Shown: one piece after another, positions 15,984 to 24,444 of the stretch
How positions within the stretch are numbered: position 1 is the stretch's first letter
Layout: every line of letters starts with the position of its first letter
From: CAZCFB01 sp964511535
GTDB lineage: Bacteria > Myxococcota_A > Polyangia > GCA-2747355 > CAZCFB01
NCBI GenBank assembly: GCA_964511535.1
Contig: CAZEFW010000012.1
Location: forward strand, 1 to 64,000
Length of the DNA: 64,000 bases
Reading direction: 5' to 3'
Position numbers and translations under genes: made by a program
The notes under the pieces: model-generated
The model's input: the letters and a program-made list of their open reading frames with translations, nothing else
The model's database searches: none
Told to the model about the DNA's origin: nothing

Positions 15984-16468
15984 GACTCTTCCCCTCGCTT
16001 GTCGCCCTGGCGCTCCAGGTGGAAGTAGCGGGACACCCTCTTGTCGGGCGGCCCGTCGCCCGGGGGCCCGACCCACAGGGCGCCGGTGAAGCAGGACCGC
16101 ACGCACACCGGGTCGCCCTCGCACAGGTCGCACTTGATCACCCGGTCGGTGAAGGGGTTGACCCGCATGGCGCCGTGGGGGCAGGCATCGACGCACATGT
16201 GGCAGTCGATGCACAGCTCCGGGTCCACCACGTAGTAGTCGCCGTCGTCGGACAGCTCGATGGCGCCCTGGGGGCAGCTGTCCTGGCAATCGGCGGGCTG
16301 GCACTGCTGGCAATGGATGATGCCGTGGGTGCCGCTGAACGGCTCCAGGTCCACCTCGATGCGGGCGCTCTCGGGCGAGGCGTGCCCGTCGTGGTGCTGG
16401 GCGCAGTTGATCATGCACGACAGGCAGCCGCAGCAGACCATGTTGTCGACGATGAGCTTTCTGGTCAT
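15980..16468 (-). CDS. polyferredoxin electron-transfer subunit (4 x [4Fe-4S])
   Basis: 162 residues with four cysteine clusters: CCGCLSCMINC, CQQCQPADCQDSCP, CIDCHMCVDACP and CDLCEGDPVCVRSC, enough ligands for four [4Fe-4S] centres. There is no signal peptide or Tat motif, so it is cytoplasmic. Ferredoxins of this type accompany AFOR-family enzymes, and here the stop overlaps the oxidoreductase start by four bases. It probably accepts electrons from that enzyme. Confidence 0.92.
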   Translation of the reverse strand: MTRKLIVDNMVCCGCLSCMINCAQHHDGHASPESARIEVDLEPFSGTHGIIHCQQCQPADCQDSCPQGAIELSDDGDYYVVDPELCIDCHMCVDACPHGAMRVNPFTDRVIKCDLCEGDPVCVRSCFTGALWVGPPGDGPPDKRVSRYFHLERQGDKRGEES

Positions 16469-16492
16469 CCTCGTCTCGCCCTCACCCCAAGA

Positions 16493-17278
16493 TCATGTCG
16501 CGTCCAGGGGGGGGCGCGCCATGAATTCTCTGACCAGGGCGTTGAACCGCTCGGGCTGCTCCAGCGGGGTGAGGTGCCCGGCGCCGGGCACCACCTCCAG
16601 CCGCGCGCCAGGGATGCCGTCGGACATGACCCGCGCCAGGTCGGGCGGCGTCAGCGCGTCCTGCTCACCCACCACCACGAGGGTCGGCGCGGTGATCTCC
16701 CCCAGGCCGGGCCGCGAGTCGGGCCGGTCGCGCATGGCCTGCAGGGCGAAGGCGATGCCGCGGTCGGAGGCGGTGGAGGCCATGGCCTCGGTGGCCACGC
16801 GCAGGGCGGGCCGGGCGTAGGAATCGGGGCACAGCAGCTTCGGCACCATGCCGTCGGCGACCTCCAGGCCGCGGCCCCGGTCGGCCAGGGCGATGCCGTC
16901 GGCGCGGGCGGCCCGGATCTCGTCCGGGTCGGCCTCGGCGCGGGTGTCGCACAGCACGAGGCCCTCCACCCGCTCGGGGCAGCGGCGCATCAGCTCCAGC
17001 AGGATGTAGCCGCCGATGGACACACCGCACAGGGTGGCCCGCTGCAGGCCCACCTGGTCCATGGCGCGACACACCGCGCCAGCCAGGGCGCCCATGGTGC
17101 CGGGCCCCGCCGGCGGCGCCGAGCGGCCGAACCCCGGCAAGTCCAGGGTCACCAGCCGCAGGTCGTCGGCCAGCGCTCGCTGGGCCGCGAACAGGTCGCT
17201 GTTGAGGGGGAAGGCGTGCACCAGCACCAGGGCAGGGCCGTCGCCGCCCGTGTCGTGGACAAAGATCGAAGCTGCCAT
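16493..17278 (-). CDS. alpha/beta hydrolase
   Basis: 261 residues from the ATG at 17278. That start was preferred because GGGAG lies five bases upstream; a GTG at 17284 overlapping the previous stop is the alternative. The oxyanion-hole motif LVHAFPLN, nucleophile elbow GVSIGG, acid loop VVVGEQDALTPP and catalytic His in GAGHLTPLEQPERF are all present in order. It is a soluble serine hydrolase of the 3-oxoadipate enol-lactonase/esterase group; the substrate cannot be told. It follows the FHA activator gene with a two-base gap and is probably co-transcribed with it. Confidence 0.85.
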   Translation of the reverse strand: MAASIFVHDTGGDGPALVLVHAFPLNSDLFAAQRALADDLRLVTLDLPGFGRSAPPAGPGTMGALAGAVCRAMDQVGLQRATLCGVSIGGYILLELMRRCPERVEGLVLCDTRAEADPDEIRAARADGIALADRGRGLEVADGMVPKLLCPDSYARPALRVATEAMASTASDRGIAFALQAMRDRPDSRPGLGEITAPTLVVVGEQDALTPPDLARVMSDGIPGARLEVVPGAGHLTPLEQPERFNALVREFMARPPLDAT

Positions 17279-17280
17279 GC

Positions 17281-18768
17281 TCACTCCCTGAAGTCGGCCG
17301 GGTCCAGGCCGGTGCGCTTCATCCAGCGGTGGATCTGCATCCGCGTGGTGTCCATGGCCCGGGCCACGGCCGAGACGTTGCCGCCGTGCTCGCGCAGCCT
17401 GGCGCCGAGGGTCTCGCGCAGCTCGTCCAGGTCCGGGGTGGCGCGAGGCGGCCGCCTCGCTGGCTGGGCCTGCGCCGCCAGCTCCTCGGCCGTGGGGAGC
17501 TGCGCCGCGGGCATCACCCCCGACGGCGGGCGCGCGGGTTGCTCCGGGGGAGCGGTGACCAGCGCCTGCAGCGCGTCGGGCAGGTGGCGCAGCTTGAGCG
17601 CTGACCCGTTGCCCAGCAGCGCCGCGGCGGTGGTGATCACCTTCTCCAGCTCGCGGATGTTGTAGGGCCAGTCGTGCAGCATGATGGCGCGGAACGCCTC
17701 GAGGGTCAGGCGCAGGTCCGGGCTCACCGCTGGCGCGGCCCTGCCCAGGAACACCGACATCAGCAGGCCGATGTCCTCGCGCCGCTCGCGCAGGGAGGGC
17801 AGGCGGATGCAGAAGCCGTTGAGCCGCGCGAACAGGTCGCCGCGGAAGGTCTCGGCCTCCACGCGGGCTTCCAGGTCGCGGTGGGTGGCGCCGATGAAGC
17901 GCACCTGGACCTTGCGGGTGCTGGTCTCGCCCACGCGGCTGATGGAGCCGTCCTGCAGCAGGCGCAGCAGCTTGGCCTGGGCGGCCAGGGGCATGTCCCC
18001 CACCTCGTCCAGCATCAGCGTGCCGCCGTGGGCCTCCTCCACCACGCCGCGCTTGTCGCCGGTGGCGCCGGTGAACGCGCCGCGGCGGTGGCCGAACAGC
18101 TCGCTCTCGATGAGCCCCTCGGGGATGGCCGCGCAGTTGAGGGCCACGAAGGGGCCGTCGCCCCCGGCCAGGCGGTGCACCTCGCGGGTGATCACCTCCT
18201 TGCCGGTGCCTGTCTCGCCCAGCACGAGCATCGGGATGTCGGTGGCGGCGATGCGATGCAGCAGCCCGATGCCCTGCAGCAGCGGGGGGCAGACGCTGGA
18301 CAGGGGCGTGACCGGCCCGTCCGCGTGGGCCAGGGCGAGGGTCTGGTCGTGGTCCTCCAGCGCGGCGTGGAAGTAGATCCAGAAAGTCTGGCCGGTCTCC
18401 ACCAGGTCACCGTGCTGCAGCTGGTGGCGTACGACGCGCTGGCCGTTGACGCGGCAGCCGTTGGTGCTGCCCAGGTCCTCGAGGATATGCCAGGTGTCGT
18501 CGCCCGCCTGAAACGGCATGACCCGGGCGTGCTGGCCCGACATCCATGGATCGTCCAGCTTCATCCGGGCGGTGCGGGGGTCCTGTACCTCCAGGCTGTC
18601 GCGGTCTCCGCGCCCCAGGTGCACCTCCCCCAGCCGCATCAGGTCCAGCATCCGCGGCTCCGGGTTCAGCGGGGCGTGGCAACGGCCCACGCGGATCAGC
18701 AGGGCAGCGCTGGCGCCGCGCGCCGAATCATCGGCGGTGTCGATGGGAAGGGTGCGGGAATCATCCAT
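17281..18768 (-). CDS. FHA-domain sigma-54-dependent transcriptional activator
   Basis: 495 residues. The FHA domain is at about residues 45-135 (HLGRGDRD, MSGQHARVMP, DLGSTNGCRVNG). AAA+ motifs follow: GETGTGKE (about 180), GAFTGA, GGTLMLDEVGDM. The C-terminal helix-turn-helix is GGNVSAVARAMDTTRMQIHRWMKRTGL after a Pro/Ala linker. It is more distant from the other two activators in the window than they are from each other. It is divergent from a Ser/Thr kinase gene whose upstream region holds a long palindrome and a sigma-54 promoter. A circuit in which the kinase modifies or is read by this FHA protein, which in turn drives the kinase gene, is a reasonable inference. Confidence 0.92.
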   Translation of the reverse strand: MDDSRTLPIDTADDSARGASAALLIRVGRCHAPLNPEPRMLDLMRLGEVHLGRGDRDSLEVQDPRTARMKLDDPWMSGQHARVMPFQAGDDTWHILEDLGSTNGCRVNGQRVVRHQLQHGDLVETGQTFWIYFHAALEDHDQTLALAHADGPVTPLSSVCPPLLQGIGLLHRIAATDIPMLVLGETGTGKEVITREVHRLAGGDGPFVALNCAAIPEGLIESELFGHRRGAFTGATGDKRGVVEEAHGGTLMLDEVGDMPLAAQAKLLRLLQDGSISRVGETSTRKVQVRFIGATHRDLEARVEAETFRGDLFARLNGFCIRLPSLRERREDIGLLMSVFLGRAAPAVSPDLRLTLEAFRAIMLHDWPYNIRELEKVITTAAALLGNGSALKLRHLPDALQALVTAPPEQPARPPSGVMPAAQLPTAEELAAQAQPARRPPRATPDLDELRETLGARLREHGGNVSAVARAMDTTRMQIHRWMKRTGLDPADFRE

Positions 18769-18796
18769 GGCGATCTCGGTTCGTTGGTCAGTCTAC

Positions 18797-18825
18797 AATA
18801 ATCCACTGGCGCGGTGGATTATTGG
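18797..18825. promoter_or_regulatory. long palindrome between activator and kinase genes (candidate operator/enhancer)
   Basis: A perfect inverted repeat with 11-base arms, CAATAATCCAC and GTGGATTATTG, around a 7-base spacer. It starts 29 bases upstream of the activator ATG and lies about 50 bases upstream of the kinase sigma-54 promoter. The length and perfection suggest a dimeric regulator site. It could serve as enhancer for the kinase gene and autoregulatory site for the activator gene. Confidence 0.6.
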
Positions 18826-18874
18826 ATCGGCGGGCGTTGACTTATGCTGTACGGGTGGATATTGGGAGGACCAG

Positions 18875-18892
18875 CAGGCACGGTACATGCAT
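18875..18892 (+). promoter_or_regulatory. predicted sigma-54 (-24/-12) promoter
   Basis: CAGGCACGGTACATGCAT has GGCACG at -24 and ATGCAT at -12, with ten bases between GG and GC. It points at the Ser/Thr kinase gene with a predicted leader of about 50 bases. Confidence 0.6.
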
Positions 18893-18953
18893 ATAACCTG
18901 CGCACAGGGGGAGGCGTGGCAGGAGATACACCCTGGAGGACGTGCGGAGACCG

Positions 18954-20555
18954 ATGAACGGGCAGGACAGGGAAAGCGGCGGCCAGTCCAGTGGCCAGCA
19001 GGGGGCGAGTGGGAGAGCCGATCCGCTCATCGGGCAGCAGTTCGGCAACTACATTGCCAGCAAGCTGTTGGGCCGCGGCGGCATGGGCTCGGTATACCTG
19101 GCGCGGCACCCGGAGATCGACCGTGAAGTGGCCATCAAGGTGCTGTCGGAGGACCTGACGGAGATCCCAAGGGCGGCGGCCCGGTTCCTGAGCGAGGCGC
19201 GCGCGGTCACCCGCATCCGCCACAACAACGTCATCGACATCTACGATTTTGGCCGCCTGGATGATGGGCGCCCGTTTTACGTGATGGAGCTGCTGGGGGG
19301 CCACCCCCTGAGCGATGAGCTGGTCGAGCTGGGGCGGCTGGAGCTGGACGAGGCTGCCCCGCTGGTGCGGCAGCTGTGCGCCGGGCTCCAGGCGGCCCAT
19401 GACCAGGGCGTGATTCACCGCGACCTGAAGCCGTCGAACATCCATGTGCTGGACGAGGAGCCGCTGGCGATCAAGATCCTCGACTTCGGCATCGCGAAGA
19501 TCCTGGAGAGCAACGCCAGCGGGTCCGAGACCGCCACGGGGGTGGTGATGGGGACGCCGGTGGTCATCGCGCCGGAGCAGGCGGCGGGGCATCCGGACCG
19601 CATCGGGCCCCACTCGGACATCTACAGCCTCGGGGTGGTGCTGTTCTGGATGCTGGCAGGGCGGCCGCCGTTCGAGGATCGCGTGCCCGGCCTGTTGCTG
19701 TCGCGGCACATGAGCGAGCCGGCGCCGGGCATCGCGGATGTGGAGCCGTCAATCCCTCCTGCCGTGGCGTCGGTGGTGGATCGCTGCCTGGAAAAGGAGC
19801 CGCACCTGCGGCCTGATTCAGCGGCGGAGGTGGGGCGACTGTTCGCGCTGGCCCTCGACCCGTCCGCAGCCAGCGAGGTACCAGCGCCGCGTCGCCGCGC
19901 TGCCCCCGTCCCGGCCCCTGTGCCTGCCGCGGGCGGCCAGACCCTGGACCTGGAGCATGACACCCGGGCTCCTGCGCTGGACGATTCGCTGGCAGGGACC
20001 ACCGGAGAGGAGCTGGAGGCGGCAGGAGTAACGGCGCCACAACCCTGGCGCTGGCTCGGGCTGGCCGCGGCCCTGTTGTTGCCGCTGATGATCTACCTGC
20101 TGTGGCCCGCGGCCGAGCCTGTGCCCGGGGCGGCGCCCGCGTCCGATCCTGCGCCCGCGGCGGCTCGCGCGCTGGAACCTGGCGCAGAGCGCGTGGAGTC
20201 GACAGTTGCCGCTTCCGCTCCCGACCCCGCTCCCGACCCCGCTCCCGACCCCGACCCCGACCCCGCGCCCGGTGGTCGGGCCGCCGGGTGCTCTGGCTTG
20301 GCGGCGCCCTGGCGGCGTTGCCGCCGGTCCTGCTCGTCGGGGTATGGACCCACCAACAGGTTCAACCCAACGGGACCCGGGACGGCAAGAAGGTCGGCCC
20401 GTGGAGCGCCTGGCAAGACAACGGCAACAAGCTCAGCGAGGGCCGGTACCGGGATGGCCTCCGCTCCCATCGGTGCTACAGATCGTCGAACGATCCATGC
20501 CGCCCGGACCCGCCGGCGAAGCGCTGCACGCCCGCCGCGGTCTCGCCGCTGTTGA
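18954..20555 (+). CDS. Hanks-type Ser/Thr protein kinase, C-terminus disrupted
   Basis: The kinase domain spans about residues 25-290: GRGGMGSVYLA, VAIKVL, HRDLKPSNIHVL, KILDFGIAKI, APEQAAG, SDIYSLGVVLFWMLAGRPPF. A Pro/Ala linker and one membrane span (WLGLAAALLLPLMIYLLW, about 365-383) follow, then Asp-Pro-Ala repeats. After the repeats the sensible frame changes: the kinase frame becomes Arg/Ser-rich while the +1 frame encodes a second hydrophobic span and a MORN-like segment. The given end at 20555 overlaps the convergent crotonase gene and is probably not the ancestral terminus. It is a receptor-type kinase likely to signal through FHA proteins such as the divergent activator. The ATG at 18954 is preceded by GGAG; GTG at 18942 is an alternative. 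Confidence 0.85.
   Translation: MNGQDRESGGQSSGQQGASGRADPLIGQQFGNYIASKLLGRGGMGSVYLARHPEIDREVAIKVLSEDLTEIPRAAARFLSEARAVTRIRHNNVIDIYDFGRLDDGRPFYVMELLGGHPLSDELVELGRLELDEAAPLVRQLCAGLQAAHDQGVIHRDLKPSNIHVLDEEPLAIKILDFGIAKILESNASGSETATGVVMGTPVVIAPEQAAGHPDRIGPHSDIYSLGVVLFWMLAGRPPFEDRVPGLLLSRHMSEPAPGIADVEPSIPPAVASVVDRCLEKEPHLRPDSAAEVGRLFALALDPSAASEVPAPRRRAAPVPAPVPAAGGQTLDLEHDTRAPALDDSLAGTTGEELEAAGVTAPQPWRWLGLAAALLLPLMIYLLWPAAEPVPGAAPASDPAPAAARALEPGAERVESTVAASAPDPAPDPAPDPDPDPAPGGRAAGCSGLAAPWRRCRRSCSSGYGPTNRFNPTGPGTARRSARGAPGKTTATSSARAGTGMASAPIGATDRRTIHAARTRRRSAARPPRSRRC
20280..20465 (+). pseudogene. frameshifted membrane-span and MORN-like fragment
   Basis: In the +1 frame relative to the kinase the sequence encodes RRVLWLGGALAALPPVLLVG, then VQPNGTRDGKKVGPWSAW and QDNGNKLSEGRYRDGLR. 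The last parts match the MORN-like pattern NG.K.G.W..W...G.K..EG.Y.DG. The match stops abruptly at about 20465, where the crotonase gene end begins. It is either the frameshifted tail of the kinase or the leftover of a second gene. Confidence 0.6.
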
Positions 20556-21246
20556 TGGTCTGCATGCCGAGTCGGAACTCATTGCGCAGGGCATCGTCCA
20601 TGGGCTGATCATGCTGCTCGTACGCCGAGCGGCGGTCGCTGCGCAGGCAGGCCTGTGGCATGCGGGCGATCTGTTGCGCCAGGGCCTCGGCCTCCTGGCG
20701 CACGGTGCCGTCGTCCACCACCCGGTTGACCAGCCCCATTGCCAGCGCCTCCTCGGCGTCCACGGGCCGGCCGGTGAGGATCATGTCCATGGCCCGTGAC
20801 ATGCCGATGAGCCGGGGCAGCCGCACGGTGCCGCCGTCCATGAGCGGCACGCCCCAGCGACGACAGAACACACCGAACACCGCGTCCCTTTGAGCCACCC
20901 GCAGGTCGCACCACAGCGCCAGCTCCAGCCCGCCGGCCACGGCGTGGCCCGCCACCGCCGCGATGACCGGCTTGGACAGCGCCATGCGTGTGGGCCCCAG
21001 CGGCCCGTCGCCGTCCTCCTCCAGCCGGTGCACATCGCCCTTCGACAGCGCCCGAAGGTCGGCGCCCGCGCAGAAAGTGGGGCCGGCGCCGAACAGCACC
21101 GCCACCGCGGCCTCGTCGTCGGCGTCGAAGGCGGCGAAGGCCTGGCTCAGCTCCCCGGCGGTGTGGCGGTCCACGGCGTTGCGCACCCGCGGGCGGTCCA
21201 GGATCACGGTGGTCACGGCGCCGTCCCTCTGCACTGAAACACTCAT
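20476..21246 (-). CDS. enoyl-CoA hydratase/isomerase (crotonase) family protein
   Basis: 256 residues with crotonase signatures: NAVDRHTAGEL, the oxyanion-hole segment GPTFCAGADLRAL, and AGHAVAGGLELALWCDLRVA, which carries the first catalytic-position Glu. At the second Glu position, where hydratases have a QPE-type motif, the sequence reads FGVFCRRWGVPLMDGGTVRL, so classical hydration chemistry is doubtful; isomerase, thioesterase or hydrolase activity is possible. The start is supported by GGGAGG upstream. It converges with the damaged kinase tail. Confidence 0.85.
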   Translation of the reverse strand: MSVSVQRDGAVTTVILDRPRVRNAVDRHTAGELSQAFAAFDADDEAAVAVLFGAGPTFCAGADLRALSKGDVHRLEEDGDGPLGPTRMALSKPVIAAVAGHAVAGGLELALWCDLRVAQRDAVFGVFCRRWGVPLMDGGTVRLPRLIGMSRAMDMILTGRPVDAEEALAMGLVNRVVDDGTVRQEAEALAQQIARMPQACLRSDRRSAYEQHDQPMDDALRNEFRLGMQTINSGETAAGVQRFAGGSGRHGSFDDL

Positions 21247-21413
21247 GAGATGTCGTCCTCCCGCAACGCTTACCAGATCATCATTTTAGTGGGGTGTCTC
21301 CTGGAGACGATAGCCTGGATATCGCGCCGAGGGGCCGAGCCCAGGTTCGTTCAACATTCGCCGCCAATGGCGACTCCCCACGGGGCGGGCAATGGGTAAC
21401 GGGCAGGGCCCAC

Positions 21414-22877
21414 CTATCGCTTCAGGTCTTCCTTCAGCTGCTCGGTCTCCTCCTTGGCCCCGGTCACCGCGTTGAACAGCTGCGTGCTCTGCCCGGAGAC
21501 GAAGACGATCAGCAGCGCGAAGATGATGGCCAGCATCATCACGATGGCGGGGTTGATCCGGTTGCCGCTCTCGAGCCGGGCCTCCACCCCCGAGCTGTAC
21601 GCGCCGCCGCCCTGCATGCTGCCCAGGACCAGGGCGTCCCGGGCCTTGCCGGTGCGGTCAAGCTCCTCGCGCAGGCGCACGATCTCCCGCTTCAACTGCT
21701 GCTCGTTCAGGTCCTCCAGCGAGCGCGAGGCGGAGAGCCCGGCCATGGCGGCCGTGGCCCTGGCCAGCACCTTCGAGATCTCGCGCTGGGCCGTGTCGGG
21801 CAGCGGCTGCCCCGGCCGGGACTGCACGCAGAGCAGGTAGGCGACCTTGCCGTCCAGGGACATGGGGCCCACGCAGCACTCCTGGCCGGCTGGCAGGCCC
21901 AGGTAGTGGGCGATCTTCTTCTGCAGAGGGTCCTCCGAGACGGCGGCCTTCACCGATATCTTGGTCTGCATGGCCACCTGCAGCATGGACGCGGAGGTCA
22001 GGGGCACCACCAGGTGCTCGATGGGCGGCCCGCCGCTGCGCCGGTCCGTGGCGTAGCCGATGGCGTAGCTGCCCTGGATCAGGAACAGGGCGGCGAAGCC
22101 GTGCTGCTCGAACATCGGCATCACCAGGGCGTCGGCGATGCGGCGCCCGCTCTTGGCCTCGCGCAGCTCCTCGATGATCAGGTCCACGGGCAGCATGGCG
22201 TTGACCAGCCCGGGCTGCCCGGCCGCTGCAGCGGGGGTGGGCGTGGGCTCGAACGCGTCCGGCTCCACTGTCTTCAGGCGCTCGGTGAGGCGCTTGACCG
22301 CCCCGGCCGACATCTCGGCCCCGACCTCGTCAGCGGTCAGGTCGATGGTGGCCGCCAGGTACTCCCGCTTGTCCACCTCCGGCTCCGCGGGTGTGGAATC
22401 GTCCACGGCCTGGACCCGCAGCAGGGTCGGCTTGCGCCGGATCCCGAGCAGGGACTCGATGTAGTACGCCAGGCGCAGTTCGGGCGTCACGTGGCGCTTG
22501 ATCGGCCGCCGGATCTTGAACGAGACCTTGCCGACGATCCTGCGGGAGGGGGTCATCATGGCCAGGTGAACGCACCTGATGTTGTCCTGGTCGTCCTTCT
22601 CCAGGCGGAAGGGGAGCACGCCCAGCTCCATGCAATCCGCCGGCTCCAGCAGCCCCAGGGCCAGCGGGTCCGCCTGGCTCAGGTCCTCGGCGCTGGCCAC
22701 GGGCACGCCGTGCTGATGGGCCAGGCAGCTGGCCAGCGCCTCCAGCCCCAGGGCCCCGTCCTGGACCAGGGTGGTGCCGAGGCGGTGCCCGGAGAGGACC
22801 TGCAGCTTCAGGGCCCTGGCCACCTGGTCTAGCTGGATATGACCATGCTCCAGCAGTACTTCGCCGATCATCGTCAT
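21414..22877 (-). CDS. MshEN/T2SSE-N-domain protein with C-terminal membrane anchor
   Basis: 487 residues. The N-terminal ~100 residues show the type II secretion GspE/MshE N-terminal pattern (IGEVLLEHGHIQLDQVARAL, SGHRLGTTLVQDGAL, LASCLAHQHGVPV). In other proteins this domain binds cyclic di-GMP or partner proteins. A linker precedes a GAF-like middle region (about 250-390), a coiled coil (EDLNEQQLKREIVRLREELD) and a single C-terminal span (INPAIVMMLAIIFALLIVFV). No ATPase motifs occur. The start ATG has GAGGTGA upstream. It is probably a membrane-anchored signalling or motility-associated protein. Confidence 0.7.
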   Translation of the reverse strand: MTMIGEVLLEHGHIQLDQVARALKLQVLSGHRLGTTLVQDGALGLEALASCLAHQHGVPVASAEDLSQADPLALGLLEPADCMELGVLPFRLEKDDQDNIRCVHLAMMTPSRRIVGKVSFKIRRPIKRHVTPELRLAYYIESLLGIRRKPTLLRVQAVDDSTPAEPEVDKREYLAATIDLTADEVGAEMSAGAVKRLTERLKTVEPDAFEPTPTPAAAAGQPGLVNAMLPVDLIIEELREAKSGRRIADALVMPMFEQHGFAALFLIQGSYAIGYATDRRSGGPPIEHLVVPLTSASMLQVAMQTKISVKAAVSEDPLQKKIAHYLGLPAGQECCVGPMSLDGKVAYLLCVQSRPGQPLPDTAQREISKVLARATAAMAGLSASRSLEDLNEQQLKREIVRLREELDRTGKARDALVLGSMQGGGAYSSGVEARLESGNRINPAIVMMLAIIFALLIVFVSGQSTQLFNAVTGAKEETEQLKEDLKR

Positions 22878-22981
22878 GGCGATCACCTCTGGGACAACGC
22901 TGGCAATGGAGTCAAAGACTAAGTGTACCTGCCGGGGGGCGGCTGGCCAGGAGGGGGAATCGAGGCGGCAGTTCCTGTGCG

Positions 22982-24349
22982 CTAAACGATGTCCTCGGTG
23001 CGCACATAAAGCGGCACCATGCCCTCGGGCCGATGCACATCCACCATCCGCATCACCTCCACCTCCAGCTCGGTCCGCAAACCCCGCAGGTCCCGAATCT
23101 CCCGCTTCAGCACCATGGCCCGGGCGAAGCTGGCCATGACCCGCTTGATGGAGAAGGTCCGCTCCAGCACCCGGATGGTGGCATGGCCCGACAGGGGCAG
23201 CAGCACCCCCAGCGCCACCGCCCAGGGCCAGCCCCACAGCAGGAAGGCCGAGGTCATCAGCGCCAGGTACACCAGCCCCACCAGCACCATACCCACCAGC
23301 AGCTTGGTGGTGGTGATGACGTCCTGGCGCGGCGTGAAGCGCTTGCCGCTCCAGCTGACCAGCAGCCCCATGGGCGCGTGGATCACCATCCCCGGCAGGG
23401 CCAGGGGCAGCCAGAACAGCGAGCGGCCCCCGCGGGCGAGCAGCTTGAAGAAGAGCTGCCCCAGCCGCACCGGCCGCTTCAGCTCCGCGTCGGTGAGGCC
23501 CAGGTCCGAGAGCCGGTCCATGTAATCCGCCACCCGCCCGTAGAGCTGCATCACCTTCGGGTCCTCGCGCACATGCTCGTAGACCAGGGCGAAGCGCCGG
23601 GCCAGCTCCACCCGGTGCTGCAGGGGGACGCGCCCGGGCTGGTACAGCCGCCGCACGCCGTCGAGCACGCGCAGCGTCTCCCAGCTCGCCGCGTTGATGG
23701 TCACCTCGCGCATTCCCTGGTCAATGTCGTCGGTGAGCTGCTGGACCGCCTCACGCTCCGCCCCGGCGTGCTCCTCCAGCCGCGCCTGGTCGATGATGAT
23801 GGGGGGGCCGTACTGCACCAGGACCCGGCTGCGGAAGTGGCGCCGGTGGTCGAAGGTCAGCCCGAAGGGCACGATGCAAAGCGGCAGGTCCGGGTGGCGC
23901 TCCATGACGCCGAAGGCGAGGCGGGCGGCGCCGGTCTTCAGCTGCGCCAGCTGAGACTGGTTGTGGCTCAGCCCCTCGGGAAAGATGCCCACCGTGTTGC
24001 CCGAGCGGAGCACCTCGTACAGCGCGTCGAAGGCGGCGCTGTTGTCCACCTTGCCGTCGCCGTGGTCCATGCGGCGCCTGATGGGCACCGCCCCGAGGGC
24101 CAGAAGGATCGGGCGCAGCAGGCGGCTGCGGAACAGGTAGTCCGCGGCCGCGAAGTGCACGATGCGGCCCGAGGTGGCCACCACCATCACCGGGTCGATG
24201 AGGGAGTTGGGGTGGTTGCCGGCGAAGATCACCGGGCCCTCGTCCTCGCCGGGGATGTTCTCCAGCCCCACCACCTCGATCTGCCTGAAGAAGACATGCA
24301 CCACGAAACTCAGAAACCGCCTCACGACCCGGTACGCCCACATCGACAT
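22982..24349 (-). CDS. PlsC-family 1-acylglycerol-3-phosphate-like acyltransferase
   Basis: 455 residues. The acyltransferase block I reads AGNHPNSLIDPV (His and Asp five residues apart, as in some bacterial homologues), block III is GIFPEGLSHNQSQL, and IVPFGLTFDHR follows. The C-terminal half has two or three hydrophobic spans (LVGMVLVGLVYLALMTSAFLLWGWPWAVALGVLL). It probably transfers fatty acyl groups to glycerophospholipid precursors at the inner membrane. It is longer than the classic ~240-residue enzyme because of the C-terminal membrane domain. Confidence 0.85.
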   Translation of the reverse strand: MSMWAYRVVRRFLSFVVHVFFRQIEVVGLENIPGEDEGPVIFAGNHPNSLIDPVMVVATSGRIVHFAAADYLFRSRLLRPILLALGAVPIRRRMDHGDGKVDNSAAFDALYEVLRSGNTVGIFPEGLSHNQSQLAQLKTGAARLAFGVMERHPDLPLCIVPFGLTFDHRRHFRSRVLVQYGPPIIIDQARLEEHAGAEREAVQQLTDDIDQGMREVTINAASWETLRVLDGVRRLYQPGRVPLQHRVELARRFALVYEHVREDPKVMQLYGRVADYMDRLSDLGLTDAELKRPVRLGQLFFKLLARGGRSLFWLPLALPGMVIHAPMGLLVSWSGKRFTPRQDVITTTKLLVGMVLVGLVYLALMTSAFLLWGWPWAVALGVLLPLSGHATIRVLERTFSIKRVMASFARAMVLKREIRDLRGLRTELEVEVMRMVDVHRPEGMVPLYVRTEDIV

Positions 24350-24444
24350 AGTGTACTGCGATAGACTCGCCCCATCGACCGGACCGGGAGAGATTGATCA
24401 TGGACAGCTACCCCACCTTCGGGTCGCCCTGAGCCGTGGCCGCC

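Noticed and set aside
23033..24364. Long open frame on the plus strand opposite the acyltransferase gene, and many similar long antisense frames across the window
   Set aside because: Their translations are low-complexity Arg/Ala/Pro/His-rich shadows of recognised proteins, an effect of high GC.
24430..24432. UGA in frame upstream of the zinc-ribbon membrane protein as a second selenocysteine codon
   Set aside because: Only ten codons precede it, they carry no conserved redox motif, and good starts lie just after it.
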